NCBI RefSeq assembly: GCF_013433315.1
Contig: NZ_WXVV01000006.1
Location: 124,001 to 188,000 of the forward strand
DNA: 64,000 bases
Source: Pseudomonas crudilactis
GTDB taxonomy: Bacteria > Pseudomonadota > Gammaproteobacteria > Pseudomonadales > Pseudomonadaceae
Direction: 5' to 3'
Shown here in pieces: positions 55,157-64,000 of this stretch. The notes below the pieces were generated by a model that ran no database searches, was not told where the DNA came from, and saw only the letters and a list, made by a program, of their open reading frames with translations. Made by a program: the position numbers and the translations under genes. The first letter of the stretch is position 1. Every line of letters starts with the position of its first letter.

Positions 55157-56839
55157 TTAGTTCTGTTTGGCCATTGCCTGGCGCAGCAGTGCCGCCATGG
55201 TGGTGTCGCCAGCAGGAGCTTCCTCAGCCTTCAGGCTTTGGATAGCTTCTTTCTCTTCAGCATCGTCTTTCGACTTGATGGAGAGCTGGATCACGCGGCT
55301 CTTGCGGTCAACGCTGATGATCTTGGCTTCTACTTCCTGGCCTTCTTTCAGAACGTTGCGCGCGTCTTCAACGCGGTCACGGCTGATTTCGGAGGCTTTC
55401 AGAGTCGCTTCGATATCGTCGGCCAGAACGATGATGGCGCCTTTGGCGTCAACTTCTTTCACAGTGCCTTTAACGATTGCGCCTTTGTCGTTCTCTTGAA
55501 CGTACTCGGAGAACGGATCGCTTTCCAGTTGCTTGATACCCAGGGAGATACGCTCGCGCTCTGGGTCAACCGACAGGATAACGGTGTCCAGCTCGTCGCC
55601 CTTCTTGAAACGACGAACAGCTTCTTCGCCAACTTCGTTCCAGGAGATGTCGGACAGGTGAACCAGACCGTCGATGCCGCCGTCCAGACCAATGAAGATA
55701 CCGAAATCGGTGATCGACTTGATGGTGCCGGAGATTTTATCGCCCTTGTTGAACTGGCCAGAGAAATCTTCCCATGGGTTAGATTTGCACTGCTTGATGC
55801 CCAGGGAGATACGACGACGCTCTTCGTCGATGTCCAGAACCATAACTTCCACTTCGTCGCCGACTTGTACGACTTTCGAAGGGTGGATGTTCTTGTTGGT
55901 CCAGTCCATTTCCGAAACGTGTACCAGACCTTCAACGCCTTCTTCCAGCTCAGCGAAGCAGCCGTAGTCGGTCAGGTTGGTTACACGAGCGGTAACGCGA
56001 GTGCTTTCTGGGTAACGGGCTTTGATAGCAACCCATGGATCTTCGCCCAGTTGCTTCAGGCCCAGGGAAACACGGTTGCGTTCGCGATCGTATTTCAGAA
56101 CCTTAACGTCGATTTCGTCACCAACGTTGACGATCTCGGAAGGATGCTTGATGCGCTTCCAGGCCATGTCGGTGATGTGCAGCAGGCCGTCCACGCCACC
56201 CAGATCGACGAATGCGCCGTAATCGGTGAGGTTTTTGACGATACCTTTGACTTGCTGGCCTTCCTGCAGGGATTCCAGCAGAGCTTCACGCTCGGCGGAG
56301 TTCTCGGCTTCCAGGACGCTGCGACGGGAAACGACAACGTTGTTGCGCTTCTGGTCCAGCTTGATGACCTTGAATTCCAGCTCTTTGCCTTCCAGGTGCG
56401 TGGTGTCGCGCACTGGACGGACGTCAACCAGGGAACCTGGCAGGAACGCACGGATGCCGTTAACGTCGACAGTGAAGCCGCCTTTAACCTTACCGTTGAT
56501 AACGCCCTTGACCACTTCCTCAGCTGCGAAGGCTGCTTCCAGAACGATCCAGCATTCAGCGCGCTTGGCTTTTTCACGGGACAGCTTGGTTTCACCGAAA
56601 CCGTCTTCAACCGAGTCCAGAGCAACGTGAACTTCGTCACCGACATTGATAGTCAGATCGCCAGCGTCGTTGTAGAACTGCTCAAGCGGGATGAGTGCTT
56701 CAGACTTCAGGCCAGCGTGAACGGTTACCCAGCGAGCCTGGTAATCGATATCAACGATAACACCGGTGATGATGGAGCCTGCCTGAAGGTTCAGGGTTTT
56801 TAGGCTTTCTTCAAAGAGTTCCGCAAAGCTTTCGCTCAT
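55157..56839 (-). CDS. rpsA: 30S ribosomal protein S1
   Basis: The 560-residue protein has six S1 RNA-binding repeats, each ending in patterns such as [16 protein letters not shown] and [13 protein letters not shown]. It binds mRNA to the small subunit and is autoregulated in other bacteria. ATG at 56839 starts [13 protein letters not shown] and follows CAGGA; a longer frame has no support. cmk lies 119 bases upstream on the same strand. The terminator at 55112 separates it from the island. Confidence 0.97.
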   Translation of the reverse strand: MSESFAELFEESLKTLNLQAGSIITGVIVDIDYQARWVTVHAGLKSEALIPLEQFYNDAGDLTINVGDEVHVALDSVEDGFGETKLSREKAKRAECWIVLEAAFAAEEVVKGVINGKVKGGFTVDVNGIRAFLPGSLVDVRPVRDTTHLEGKELEFKVIKLDQKRNNVVVSRRSVLEAENSAEREALLESLQEGQQVKGIVKNLTDYGAFVDLGGVDGLLHITDMAWKRIKHPSEIVNVGDEIDVKVLKYDRERNRVSLGLKQLGEDPWVAIKARYPESTRVTARVTNLTDYGCFAELEEGVEGLVHVSEMDWTNKNIHPSKVVQVGDEVEVMVLDIDEERRRISLGIKQCKSNPWEDFSGQFNKGDKISGTIKSITDFGIFIGLDGGIDGLVHLSDISWNEVGEEAVRRFKKGDELDTVILSVDPERERISLGIKQLESDPFSEYVQENDKGAIVKGTVKEVDAKGAIIVLADDIEATLKASEISRDRVEDARNVLKEGQEVEAKIISVDRKSRVIQLSIKSKDDAEEKEAIQSLKAEEAPAGDTTMAALLRQAMAKQN

Positions 56840-56958
56840 TTTAATTCCTGTAAATGAGGGCGAAGGATACGCCCATCTCCACACCCCAGACGGTGTGGGT
56901 TAGTTTCATATAGAAGAAGCGCCGCAGGACTATGACTGGTCCCCTGCAACCTTCTTGG

Positions 56959-57648
56959 TCACCCGGCGATATCGCGAATGGCGATCTCGCTCATGATGCG
57001 TTCAAGCACCTGATCGATGGACAACTCCGTGGAATCCAGCTGTATGGCGTCAGCCGCCGGCTTAAGCGGGGCTACCGCTCGCTGGGTGTCACGCTCGTCG
57101 CGTGCACGGATCTCATCTAGCAGACTCGACAGACTAACACCCTCGACTTTGCCCTTCAACTGCAAATATCGACGGCGCGCCCTCTCCTCGGCACTGGCGG
57201 TCAGGAAAATCTTCAGCGGCGCATCAGGAAAAACCACCGTACCCATGTCGCGACCGTCGGCCACCAGGCCCGGCGCTTCCTGGAAAGCACGCTGGCGCTG
57301 CAGCAGCGCCTCGCGCACGGCGGGCAATGCAGCCACTTGCGAAGCACCGGAACCGACGCTTTCGGTACGAATGACATCGCTGACTTCGTCGCCTTCCAGA
57401 ATGATCCGTTGCAACTGACCTTCGGTCGCCGCAATGAACTGAACATCCAGATGAGCGGCGAGTTTCTTCAGCAGCTCTTCATTGGTCAGATCCACACCGT
57501 GGTTGTGCGCAGCAAATGCCAGCAAGCGGTACAACGCACCGGAATCCAGCAGGTTCCAGCCCAGACGTTTGGCCAGAATTCCGGCTACGGTGCCTTTGCC
57601 CGAGCCGCTTGGCCCATCAATGGTGATGACCGGTGCAATGTTTTTCAC
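56959..57648 (-). CDS. cmk: Cytidylate kinase
   Basis: A 229-residue kinase with P-loop [15 protein letters not shown] and the CMP-binding [15 protein letters not shown] segment. It phosphorylates CMP and dCMP. GTG at 57648 overlaps the aroA TGA (GTGA). An in-frame start further upstream would lie inside aroA. Confidence 0.95.
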   Translation of the reverse strand: MKNIAPVITIDGPSGSGKGTVAGILAKRLGWNLLDSGALYRLLAFAAHNHGVDLTNEELLKKLAAHLDVQFIAATEGQLQRIILEGDEVSDVIRTESVGSGASQVAALPAVREALLQRQRAFQEAPGLVADGRDMGTVVFPDAPLKIFLTASAEERARRRYLQLKGKVEGVSLSSLLDEIRARDERDTQRAVAPLKPAADAIQLDSTELSIDQVLERIMSEIAIRDIAG

Positions 57649-59852
57649 GACTGAGCCTCTTGCGCCACACGAATACCGACCTGCCCGCACAGTGCGAGGA
57701 AGTTCGGGAACGACGTCGCGACGTTGGCGCAGTCATGAATGCGGATCGGTGCAGTGGCGCGCAACGAGGCAACGCTGAACGCCATCGCGATACGGTGATC
57801 GCCATGACCATGCACTTCGCCGCCACCAATCTGGCCGCCGTCGATGATGATGCCGTCCGGGGTCGGCTGGCATTTCACGCCCAGCGCCAACAGACCGTCC
57901 GCCATCACCTGGATGCGATCCGACTCCTTGACCCGCAGCTCTTCAGCGCCGGTCAGCACGGTACGCCCTTCGGCACAGGCAGCCGCCACGAACAGCACCG
58001 GGAATTCGTCGATGGCCAGCGGAACCAGCTCTTCGGGAATCTCGATACCTTTGAGTTTAGCTGCCCGCACGCGCAGGTCAGCCACCGGCTCGCCGCCGAC
58101 TTCACGCTGGTTTTCCAGAGTGATGTCCGCACCCATCAGGCGCAGGATGTCGATAACGCCGGTGCGGGTCGGGTTGATGCCGACGTGCTCAAGCACCAGC
58201 TCCGAACCTTCGGCGATCGAGGCCGCGACGAGAAAGAACGCCGACGACGAGATGTCGCCCGGCACTTCAATGTGAGTTGCGGTCAGTTTGCCGCCGGATT
58301 CAACCGAAGCCGTTGCGCCTTCAACGTTCACCGAATAACCGAAACCGCGCAGCATGCGCTCGGTGTGGTCGCGAGTCGGCGCTGGTTCGGTCACGGTGGT
58401 CTTGCCTTCAGCGTACAGACCGGCGAGCAGCAGGCAGGATTTCACCTGAGCACTGGCCATCGGCATGGTGTACGTCAGGCCTTTAAGCTTGTGACCACCA
58501 CGAATGGTCATCGGCGGACGACCTTCAGCAGCGGTTTCAATCACGGCACCCATTTCGCGAAGCGGATTGGCTACGCGATTCATCGGACGCTTGGACAACG
58601 AGGCATCGCCAGTCAAAACACTGTCGAAGTTCTGCGCCGCCAGCAAGCCGGACAGCAAACGCATCGAAGTGCCGGAGTTGCCCAGATAGATCGGGCCCGG
58701 CGCAGGTTTCAAGCCGTGCAGGCCGACACCATGGATGGTCACGCGGCCGTGGTGCGGGCCTTCGATGACCACACCCATGTCGCGGAACGCCTGCAAGGTC
58801 GCCAGTGCATCTTCGCCCTCAAGGAAGCCTTCGACTTCGGTGACGCCTTCGGCCAGCGAGCCGAGCATGATCGAACGGTGGGAAATGGATTTGTCACCCG
58901 GTACGCGAATCCGACCGGACAGGCGGCCACCAGGTTGAGCCAGGAAGATCAGATCGTTGGAATTCATAGCGTCCACATAGGCCCTGCGGGCCAGGATTTT
59001 ACTGAAATGCTCGCGGGCAACCCGGGCGCGAGTGAAAACGCCCAACAATTGGTGCCCATCCCCTGCATCGACCGCGTCGCGCAAGGCGTCGAGGTCGCTG
59101 CGAAATGTATCGAGTGTGCGCAGGACAGCTTCGCGGTTGGCGAGAAAGATGTCGTGCCACATCACCGGGTCGCTTCCGGCGATTCTTGTGAAATCGCGGA
59201 AACCGCCCGCAGCGTAACGGAAGATCTCAAGATTTTCATTGCGCTTGGCCAACGAATCGACCAGACCAAAGGCCAGCAAGTGCGGCAGATGACTGGTCGC
59301 AGCCAGCACTTCATCGTGACGCTCGACCTGCATGTGCTCGACGTCGGCGCCCAGTTCTCGCCAGAGACGGTCGACCACAGCCAGCGCCGCCGGATCGGTT
59401 TGCTCGAGCGGCGTGAGGATAACCTTGTGACGACGGAACAGTTCGGCATTGGAGGCTTCCACCCCGCTCTGCTCGGAACCGGCAATAGGATGACCCGGCA
59501 CGAAACGTGCCGGCATGCCGCCGAACGCCTCAGTTGCCGCGCGCACCACATTGCCTTTGGCGCTGCCGACATCAGTCAGAATCGCCTGCCCCAGATCCAT
59601 GCTCGCCAGACGCGCGAGCACTTTTTCCATGGCCAGGATCGGCACTGCCAGTTGAATCACGTCGGCGCCCTGACATGCAGCCGCCAAGTCGTCTTCGCAA
59701 CGATCAACCACACCCAACTCGACCGCCAGCTTGCGCGATTGCGGGTCGAGATCGACCCCGACCACTTCGCGGCATACACCGCTTTCACGCAAGCCTTTGG
59801 CAAACGAACCACCGATCAACCCCAGACCGACCACTACAAGGCGCCCGATCAT
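57645..59852 (-). CDS. tyrA-aroA: Fused prephenate dehydrogenase / EPSP synthase
   Basis: The 735-residue protein joins TyrA (about 1-290; [37 protein letters not shown]) to AroA (about 300-735; [53 protein letters not shown]). The fusion links two steps of aromatic amino-acid synthesis: EPSP formation and the first step of tyrosine synthesis. The fusion is known from Pseudomonas. ATG at 59852 has a poor ribosome site; a GTG at 59888, in the hisC end, is a second choice. Confidence 0.95.
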   Translation of the reverse strand: MIGRLVVVGLGLIGGSFAKGLRESGVCREVVGVDLDPQSRKLAVELGVVDRCEDDLAAACQGADVIQLAVPILAMEKVLARLASMDLGQAILTDVGSAKGNVVRAATEAFGGMPARFVPGHPIAGSEQSGVEASNAELFRRHKVILTPLEQTDPAALAVVDRLWRELGADVEHMQVERHDEVLAATSHLPHLLAFGLVDSLAKRNENLEIFRYAAGGFRDFTRIAGSDPVMWHDIFLANREAVLRTLDTFRSDLDALRDAVDAGDGHQLLGVFTRARVAREHFSKILARRAYVDAMNSNDLIFLAQPGGRLSGRIRVPGDKSISHRSIMLGSLAEGVTEVEGFLEGEDALATLQAFRDMGVVIEGPHHGRVTIHGVGLHGLKPAPGPIYLGNSGTSMRLLSGLLAAQNFDSVLTGDASLSKRPMNRVANPLREMGAVIETAAEGRPPMTIRGGHKLKGLTYTMPMASAQVKSCLLLAGLYAEGKTTVTEPAPTRDHTERMLRGFGYSVNVEGATASVESGGKLTATHIEVPGDISSSAFFLVAASIAEGSELVLEHVGINPTRTGVIDILRLMGADITLENQREVGGEPVADLRVRAAKLKGIEIPEELVPLAIDEFPVLFVAAACAEGRTVLTGAEELRVKESDRIQVMADGLLALGVKCQPTPDGIIIDGGQIGGGEVHGHGDHRIAMAFSVASLRATAPIRIHDCANVATSFPNFLALCGQVGIRVAQEAQS

Positions 59853-59880
59853 AGGTGCAGCAGATTGCAGTGCAGTGACA

Positions 59881-60993
59881 TCACCCACGAGCCAGAACCT
59901 TGCGCAACGCTTCGAGGAAGCGGCTGTTTTCCGCCGGCAGACCAATGGTCACCCGCAGGTGGTTCGGCATGCCGTAGTTGGCCACTGGACGCACGATCAC
60001 GCCTTCGCGCAGCAAGCCCTGGAATACCGGGGCCGCGACTTGAGCGAGGTCGACACAGATGAAGTTGCCTTTGGATTCAATCCAGCTCAAGCCCAACTCA
60101 CGGAAACCGGCCTGCAACTGCTGCATGCCCGCCTCGTTGAGTTGACGGCTTTGCGCCAGATATTCCTCATCCTTCAGCGCTGCGCAGGCTGCCGCGAGGG
60201 CGAGGCTGTTGACGTTGAATGGCTGGCGAACACGGTTCAACACATCAGCGACGACCGGGGTGGACAGACCGTAGCCGACGCGCAGCGCTGCCAGACCATA
60301 GGCCTTGGAGAAGGTGCGCGATACCAGCAGATTCGGGTAAGCAGCGAGGAAATCCAGGCCATCCGGCAGATCGCTGCCTTCGGCGTACTCGATATAAGCC
60401 TCGTCGAGCACCACCAGCACATGCTCTGGAACATCCTGCAGGAACTCGTCCAGCGCTTCAGCACCGAACCAGGTGCCGGTCGGGTTGTTCGGGTTGGCGA
60501 TGAACACCACGCGAGTATTGGCATCGATAGCGGCGAGCATTGCCGGCAGGTCATGCCCCCAATCCTTGGCCGGAACCACTTTGGCCTGAGCGCCTACCGC
60601 TTGAGTAGCAATCGGATACACCGCGAACGCGTGCTCACTGAACACTGCATTCAGGCCCGGCGCCAGATAGGCACGCGCGACCAGCTCAAGAATGTCGTTG
60701 GAGCCGTTGCCCAGCGTGACCTGGCTCAGTTCGACGCGGCATTGCTCGGCCAGCAGCGATTTCAGCGCGAAACCGTTGCCATCCGGATAACGGGTGAGCT
60801 CGGCCAGCTCTTCGCGGATGGCCGCCAAGGCTTTTGGACTGGCGCCCAGCGGATTTTCGTTGCTGGCCAGCTTGACGATTTTTGCCGGATCCAGATCCAG
60901 CTCGCGCGCCAGTTCGTCCACAGGCTTGCCCGGAACGTACGGCGAAAGTTGTTGCACGCCCGGCTGTGCCAGAGCGAGGAAATTGCCACTCAT
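59881..60993 (-). CDS. hisC: Histidinol-phosphate aminotransferase
   Basis: A 370-residue fold-type I PLP enzyme, with the cofactor lysine in LVSRTFSKAYGLAALRVGYG and FIANPNNPTGTWF. In Pseudomonas this copy (hisC2 context) sits in the aromatic operon and may act on aromatic keto acids. ATG at 60993 follows AAGGGG; it is 13 bases from pheA. Confidence 0.93.
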   Translation of the reverse strand: MSGNFLALAQPGVQQLSPYVPGKPVDELARELDLDPAKIVKLASNENPLGASPKALAAIREELAELTRYPDGNGFALKSLLAEQCRVELSQVTLGNGSNDILELVARAYLAPGLNAVFSEHAFAVYPIATQAVGAQAKVVPAKDWGHDLPAMLAAIDANTRVVFIANPNNPTGTWFGAEALDEFLQDVPEHVLVVLDEAYIEYAEGSDLPDGLDFLAAYPNLLVSRTFSKAYGLAALRVGYGLSTPVVADVLNRVRQPFNVNSLALAAACAALKDEEYLAQSRQLNEAGMQQLQAGFRELGLSWIESKGNFICVDLAQVAAPVFQGLLREGVIVRPVANYGMPNHLRVTIGLPAENSRFLEALRKVLARG

Positions 60994-61006
60994 TTGCTAC
61001 CGCCCC

Positions 61007-62101
61007 TTAGAGAACTGCTTTCGGGTAGGAACCCAGCACTTTGAGTGCTACCGCTTCCTGACTGATCTTTTCCAAAACACCTTTGATCAACGGATCACGG
61101 TGATGGCCGACGAAGTCGATGAAGAATACGTAGGTCCATTTGCCGCTGCGCGACGGACGGGTTTCGATACGGGTCAGGTCGATCCCGTTGTCGTGGAACG
61201 GCACCAGCAACTCATGAAGCGCGCCGGGTTTGTTGCTCATGGACACGATGATCGAAGTCTTGTCGTCGCCGGTCGGCGGCACTTCCTGATTACCGATCAT
61301 CAGGAAACGCGTCGAGTTGTCCGGACGGTCTTCGATCTTCTCGGCCAGGCGGGTCAGACCATAAAGGCCTGCCGCCATGTCACCGGCAATCGCCGCCGAG
61401 TTCCACTCGCCTTTAACCCGCTTGGCCGCTTCCGCATTGCTCGATACCGCAACGCGCTCGACATTCGGGTAATGCGCGTCCAGCCATTTACGGCACTGAG
61501 CCAGCGACTGCGCATGGGAATAGATGCGGCTGATGCTGTCGGTCTTGGTGTTTTCACCGACCAACAGGTGATGGTGAATACGCAACTCGACTTCGCCACA
61601 GATCACCATGTCGTGTTCGAGGAAGCTGTCCAGCGTGTGGTTGACCGCGCCTTCGGTGGAGTTTTCCACCGGGACCACGCCAAAATTCACCGCACCGGCT
61701 GCCACTTCACGGAACACTTCATCGATCGCCGCCATCGGCTTGCTGATGACGGCGTGGCCGAAGTGCTTCATCGCTGCGGCTTGCGTGAAGGTGCCCTCAG
61801 GACCGAGGTAAGCCACTTTCAGCGGCTGCTCCAGCGCCAGGCACGACGACATGATTTCGCGGAACAACCGCGCCATCTCTTCGTTGCCCAGCGGCCCCTG
61901 ATTGCGCTCCATCACGCGTTTGAGCACCTGAGCTTCACGCTCGGGACGATAGAACACCGGCACTTCGCCTTCGGCCAGCGAGGCCATCTTTACTCGCGCG
62001 ACTTCCTGGGCGCAACGCGCACGCTCACTGATCAGCTCCATGACTTTGGTGTCCAGAGCGTCAATGCGAACGCGCAGTGCCTTGAGTTCTTGCTCGGACA
62101 T
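61007..62101 (-). CDS. pheA: Bifunctional chorismate mutase / prephenate dehydratase
   Basis: The 364-residue P-protein has an N-terminal AroQ mutase (1-~95), a dehydratase domain (GPEGTFTQAA, then PVENSTEGAVNHTLD) and a C-terminal ACT domain (GALHELLVPFHDNGIDLTRIETRPSR) that binds Phe for feedback. ATG at 62101 overlaps the serC stop by one base in an ATGA junction. Confidence 0.96.
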   Translation of the reverse strand: MSEQELKALRVRIDALDTKVMELISERARCAQEVARVKMASLAEGEVPVFYRPEREAQVLKRVMERNQGPLGNEEMARLFREIMSSCLALEQPLKVAYLGPEGTFTQAAAMKHFGHAVISKPMAAIDEVFREVAAGAVNFGVVPVENSTEGAVNHTLDSFLEHDMVICGEVELRIHHHLLVGENTKTDSISRIYSHAQSLAQCRKWLDAHYPNVERVAVSSNAEAAKRVKGEWNSAAIAGDMAAGLYGLTRLAEKIEDRPDNSTRFLMIGNQEVPPTGDDKTSIIVSMSNKPGALHELLVPFHDNGIDLTRIETRPSRSGKWTYVFFIDFVGHHRDPLIKGVLEKISQEAVALKVLGSYPKAVL

Positions 62102-63186
62102 CAGCCGTGTTCCTTCTCGAATTCAGCCATGTACGCCACCAGCGCGTTGACCGCGGTGATGTCGACAGCGTTATAGATAGAGGCGCGCATGCCGCCCACG
62201 GAGCGGTGGCCTTTCAGATTGAGCAGGCCGCGTTCTTCGGCACCAACGAGGAATGGCTTGTCCAGACGATCATCGGCCAGACGGAACGGCACGTTCATCC
62301 ACGAGCGATCCGACTTGTTGATCGGGTTGCTGTAGAGGCCGCTGGCGTCGATGAAGTCGTACAGCGTGCGCTGTTTGACGTCGTTGAGTTTGGCGATCGC
62401 GTCGACGCCACCCTGCTCTTTCAGCCACTGGAACACCAGACCGGACAAGTACCAGGCCAGGGTCGGCGGCGTGTTGTACATCGAACCGTTATCGGCTGCG
62501 ACCTTGTAGTCGAGCATGGTCGGGCACAGCGCGCGCGCCTTGCCGAGCAAGTCTTCACGAATGATGTTGACGACGATACCGCTCGGGCCGATGTTTTTCT
62601 GCGCGCCGGCGTAGATCATGCCGAAACGCGAGATGTCGACCGGACGCGAGAGGATGTCCGAAGACATGTCAGCCACCAGCGGCACATCACCGACTTCCGG
62701 GATCCACTGGAATTCCAGACCGCCGATGGTTTCGTTCGGCGCGTAATGAACGTAAGCGGCGTCTTTCGACAGCTTCCACTCGTTCTGGCCCGGGATGGCG
62801 AAATAGTCGTAAGGCTTGGCGGTAGCAGCAACGTTGACGTGACCGTAGCGCGAGGCTTCTTCGATGGCTTTCTGCGACCAGATACCGGTGTCGATGTAGT
62901 CGGCCGAACCGCCTTCAGGCAGCAGGTTCAGCGGGATCTGCGCGAATTGCTGGCTGGCGCCACCTTGCAGAAACAGCACTTTATAGTTCGACGGGATATT
63001 CAGCAGGTCACGCAGATCCTGCTCGGCTTGGGTGGCAATGGACACGAACTCATCGCTGCGATGGCTCATTTCCATGACCGACAGACCCTTGCCGTGCCAA
63101 TCAAGGAGTTCACCCTGGGCACGTTGCAGGACAGCTTCAGGAAGCGCCGCAGGACCGGCGCAGAAGTTATAGGCTCGCTTGCTCAC
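62101..63186 (-). CDS. serC: Phosphoserine aminotransferase
   Basis: A 361-residue PLP enzyme of usual length. It starts SKRAYNFCAGPAALPEAVL, with cofactor lysine in YAGAQKNIGPSG. It makes phosphoserine for serine and, in other bacteria, serves pyridoxine synthesis. GTG at 63186 is preferred to TTG two codons earlier because it gives the conserved N terminus. gyrA is upstream on the same strand, beyond a REP pair. Confidence 0.95.
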   Translation of the reverse strand: MSKRAYNFCAGPAALPEAVLQRAQGELLDWHGKGLSVMEMSHRSDEFVSIATQAEQDLRDLLNIPSNYKVLFLQGGASQQFAQIPLNLLPEGGSADYIDTGIWSQKAIEEASRYGHVNVAATAKPYDYFAIPGQNEWKLSKDAAYVHYAPNETIGGLEFQWIPEVGDVPLVADMSSDILSRPVDISRFGMIYAGAQKNIGPSGIVVNIIREDLLGKARALCPTMLDYKVAADNGSMYNTPPTLAWYLSGLVFQWLKEQGGVDAIAKLNDVKQRTLYDFIDASGLYSNPINKSDRSWMNVPFRLADDRLDKPFLVGAEERGLLNLKGHRSVGGMRASIYNAVDITAVNALVAYMAEFEKEHG

Positions 63187-63238
63187 ATCCAATCTCGCTC
63201 TGATTTGGTGGTATCACATATCAGTCGGCGCCAATCGT

Positions 63239-63331
63239 GTGTGGGAGCGAGCTTGCTCGCGAAGGCGGACTGACATTCAACAATAATGTCGCCTGATACT
63301 CCGCTTTCGCGAGCAAGCTCGCTCCCACAAG
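63239..63331. repeat. REP inverted pair between gyrA and serC
   Basis: Arms GTGTGGGAGCGAGCTTGCTCGCGAAGGCGG and its complement (CCGCTTTCGCGAGCAAGCTCGCTCCCACA) surround a spacer of about 30 bases. It is the first REP pair seen after 18608. Confidence 0.93.
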
Positions 63332-63360
63332 GATCTCCATGGGCGCCGAAATTTCATACC

Positions 63361-63407
63361 GGACAAATAACAAGGGGGCGAATTCTCATCCGCCCCCTCG
63401 TTTGTCC
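63361..63407 (-). terminator. Terminator of gyrA
   Basis: AAGGGGGCG/CGCCCCCT with an outer GGACAAA/TTTGTCC pairing forms a long hairpin starting 3 bases past the gyrA stop. On the minus strand it is followed by TTGTTATTTG. It lies upstream of the REP pair and serC. Confidence 0.8.
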
Positions 63408-63409
63408 GC

Positions 63410-64000
63410 TTATTCTTGCGGTTCTTCGTCTGCTGCGGCGTCGAGTTGCTGGTCTTCGCCAGCATCGTCGATCACGACGCTGCCTTCGAATTCCTCGCCC
63501 TCCTCACCTTCGAGCTCTTCACCTTCAATTTCCGAAGGCTCCTGAACCCGCTCCAGCCCGACCAGGGTTTCATCCTTGGCCAGCTTGATCAGCGTGACAC
63601 CTTGAGTGTTACGGCCCAGGCTCGACACTTCGTCGACACGGGTACGCACCAGAGTGCCCTGATCGGAGATCAGCATGATTTCTTCACCGTCCTGCACCTG
63701 AACCGCGCCGACCAGACGGCCGTTACGCTCGTTGCTGACCATGGCGATAACGCCCTGACCACCACGCTTGTATTCAGGGAACTCGGTGATCGCCGTACGC
63801 TTGCCGTAGCCGCGCTCGGAGGCGGTGAGGATCTCGCTGCCTTCTTCCGGAATCAGCATGGAGATCAGCTTCTGCCCTTCTGGCAGACGCATACCACGCA
63901 CGCCGCGGGCGGTACGGCCCATGGCGCGAACTTCGGATTCCTTGAAGCGTGTCACTTTGCCGCCGTCGGAGAACAGCATGATTTCCTGCTCGCCATCGGT
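63410..64000 (-). CDS. gyrA: DNA gyrase subunit A, C-terminal part
   Basis: The frame is open to the window edge and encodes the last 196 residues of GyrA. The C-terminal pinwheel repeats are visible (ASERGYGKRTAITEFPEYKRGGQGVIAM, ISDQGTLVRTRVDEVSSLGRNTQGV). An acidic tail of about 40 residues, rich in Glu (IEGEELEGEEGEEFEG), follows; such tails modulate DNA wrapping in some bacteria. The catalytic tyrosine lies outside the window. Confidence 0.96.
   Translation of the reverse strand, partial: TDGEQEIMLFSDGGKVTRFKESEVRAMGRTARGVRGMRLPEGQKLISMLIPEEGSEILTASERGYGKRTAITEFPEYKRGGQGVIAMVSNERNGRLVGAVQVQDGEEIMLISDQGTLVRTRVDEVSSLGRNTQGVTLIKLAKDETLVGLERVQEPSEIEGEELEGEEGEEFEGSVVIDDAGEDQQLDAAADEEPQE

Noticed and set aside
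55142..60062. Long plus-strand frames opposite rpsA and tyrA-aroA-cmk
   Set aside because: Same reason: antisense shadows of conserved genes with no recognisable motif.
1..64000. CRISPR arrays, prophage, insertion sequences, tRNA or rRNA genes
   Set aside because: No regularly spaced direct repeats, transposase, integrase or tRNA-like cloverleaf was recognised by reading; a tRNA or covariance-model scan could confirm this.

Overview
The window is a chromosomal segment of a Pseudomonas of the fluorescens group. The evidence is gene order (gyrA-serC-pheA-hisC-tyrA/aroA-cmk-rpsA; ihfB-lapA; comEA-wbpM), the TyrA-AroA fusion, and many inverted pairs of the REP element with core GAGC(C/T)TGCTCGCGA. 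No replication origin, phage, insertion sequence, CRISPR array, rRNA or tRNA was seen.

Layout. (1) 1-10 kb, housekeeping and envelope genes: an FtsX-like permease tail, greB, a DoxX protein, an MltF-type lytic transglycosylase, tatD, a chemoreceptor, an Mpo1-like protein, a thioesterase, a CHAD protein, a lipoprotein and a patatin-like esterase, separated by REP pairs. (2) 10-18.4 kb: the kdpFABC potassium ATPase and its KdpDE sensor-regulator, on the minus strand. Repeats are inserted between kdpB and kdpC and between kdpC and kdpD. (3) 18.7-23.4 kb: an ethanolamine-type permease behind a good sigma-54 promoter match, a DUF2897 protein, a TetR regulator, and a beta-ketoacyl synthase/short-chain dehydrogenase pair. 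(4) 23.4-50.2 kb: a surface polysaccharide (O-antigen) locus between comEA-wbpM and ihfB-lapA, visibly AT-richer than its flanks. It encodes WbpM and a WbpL-type initiating transferase, dTDP-L-rhamnose enzymes (rfbBDA, no rfbC), GDP-mannose/GDP-D-rhamnose enzymes (WbpW-type, gmd, rmd), a Wzm/Wzt exporter, two rhamnosyltransferase-like GT2 proteins, one GT4, a 1141-residue propeller-GT2-WbsX fusion, a polyprenyl-phosphate glycosyltransferase/GT-C pair, and an APS kinase/flavoprotein pair. No wzx, wzy or wzz was found. (5) 50.3-55.1 kb: a lipoprotein gene and a tight four-gene operon (methyltransferase, GtrA-like, extended SDR, GMC flavoprotein) on the plus strand, set between ihfB and rpsA, which are normally near neighbours. 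(6) 55.1-64 kb: rpsA, cmk, tyrA-aroA, hisC, pheA, serC and the 3' end of gyrA, mostly overlapping on the minus strand.

How it fits together. Region 4 reads as an ABC-transporter-dependent O-polysaccharide system. WbpM plus the epimerase/reductase would supply an N-acetyl-6-deoxyhexosamine nucleotide, WbpL would load it on undecaprenyl phosphate, GT2 and GT4 enzymes would extend it from GDP- and dTDP-rhamnose, and Wzm/Wzt would export it. The GT2/GT-C pair could decorate it in the periplasm. Region 5 has the gene content expected of a lipid-linked sugar-modifying unit (membrane GtrA, redox flavoprotein, SDR) and is the best candidate here for an undescribed system. Its flavoprotein gene carries an 11-base poly-C tract that could make it phase variable.
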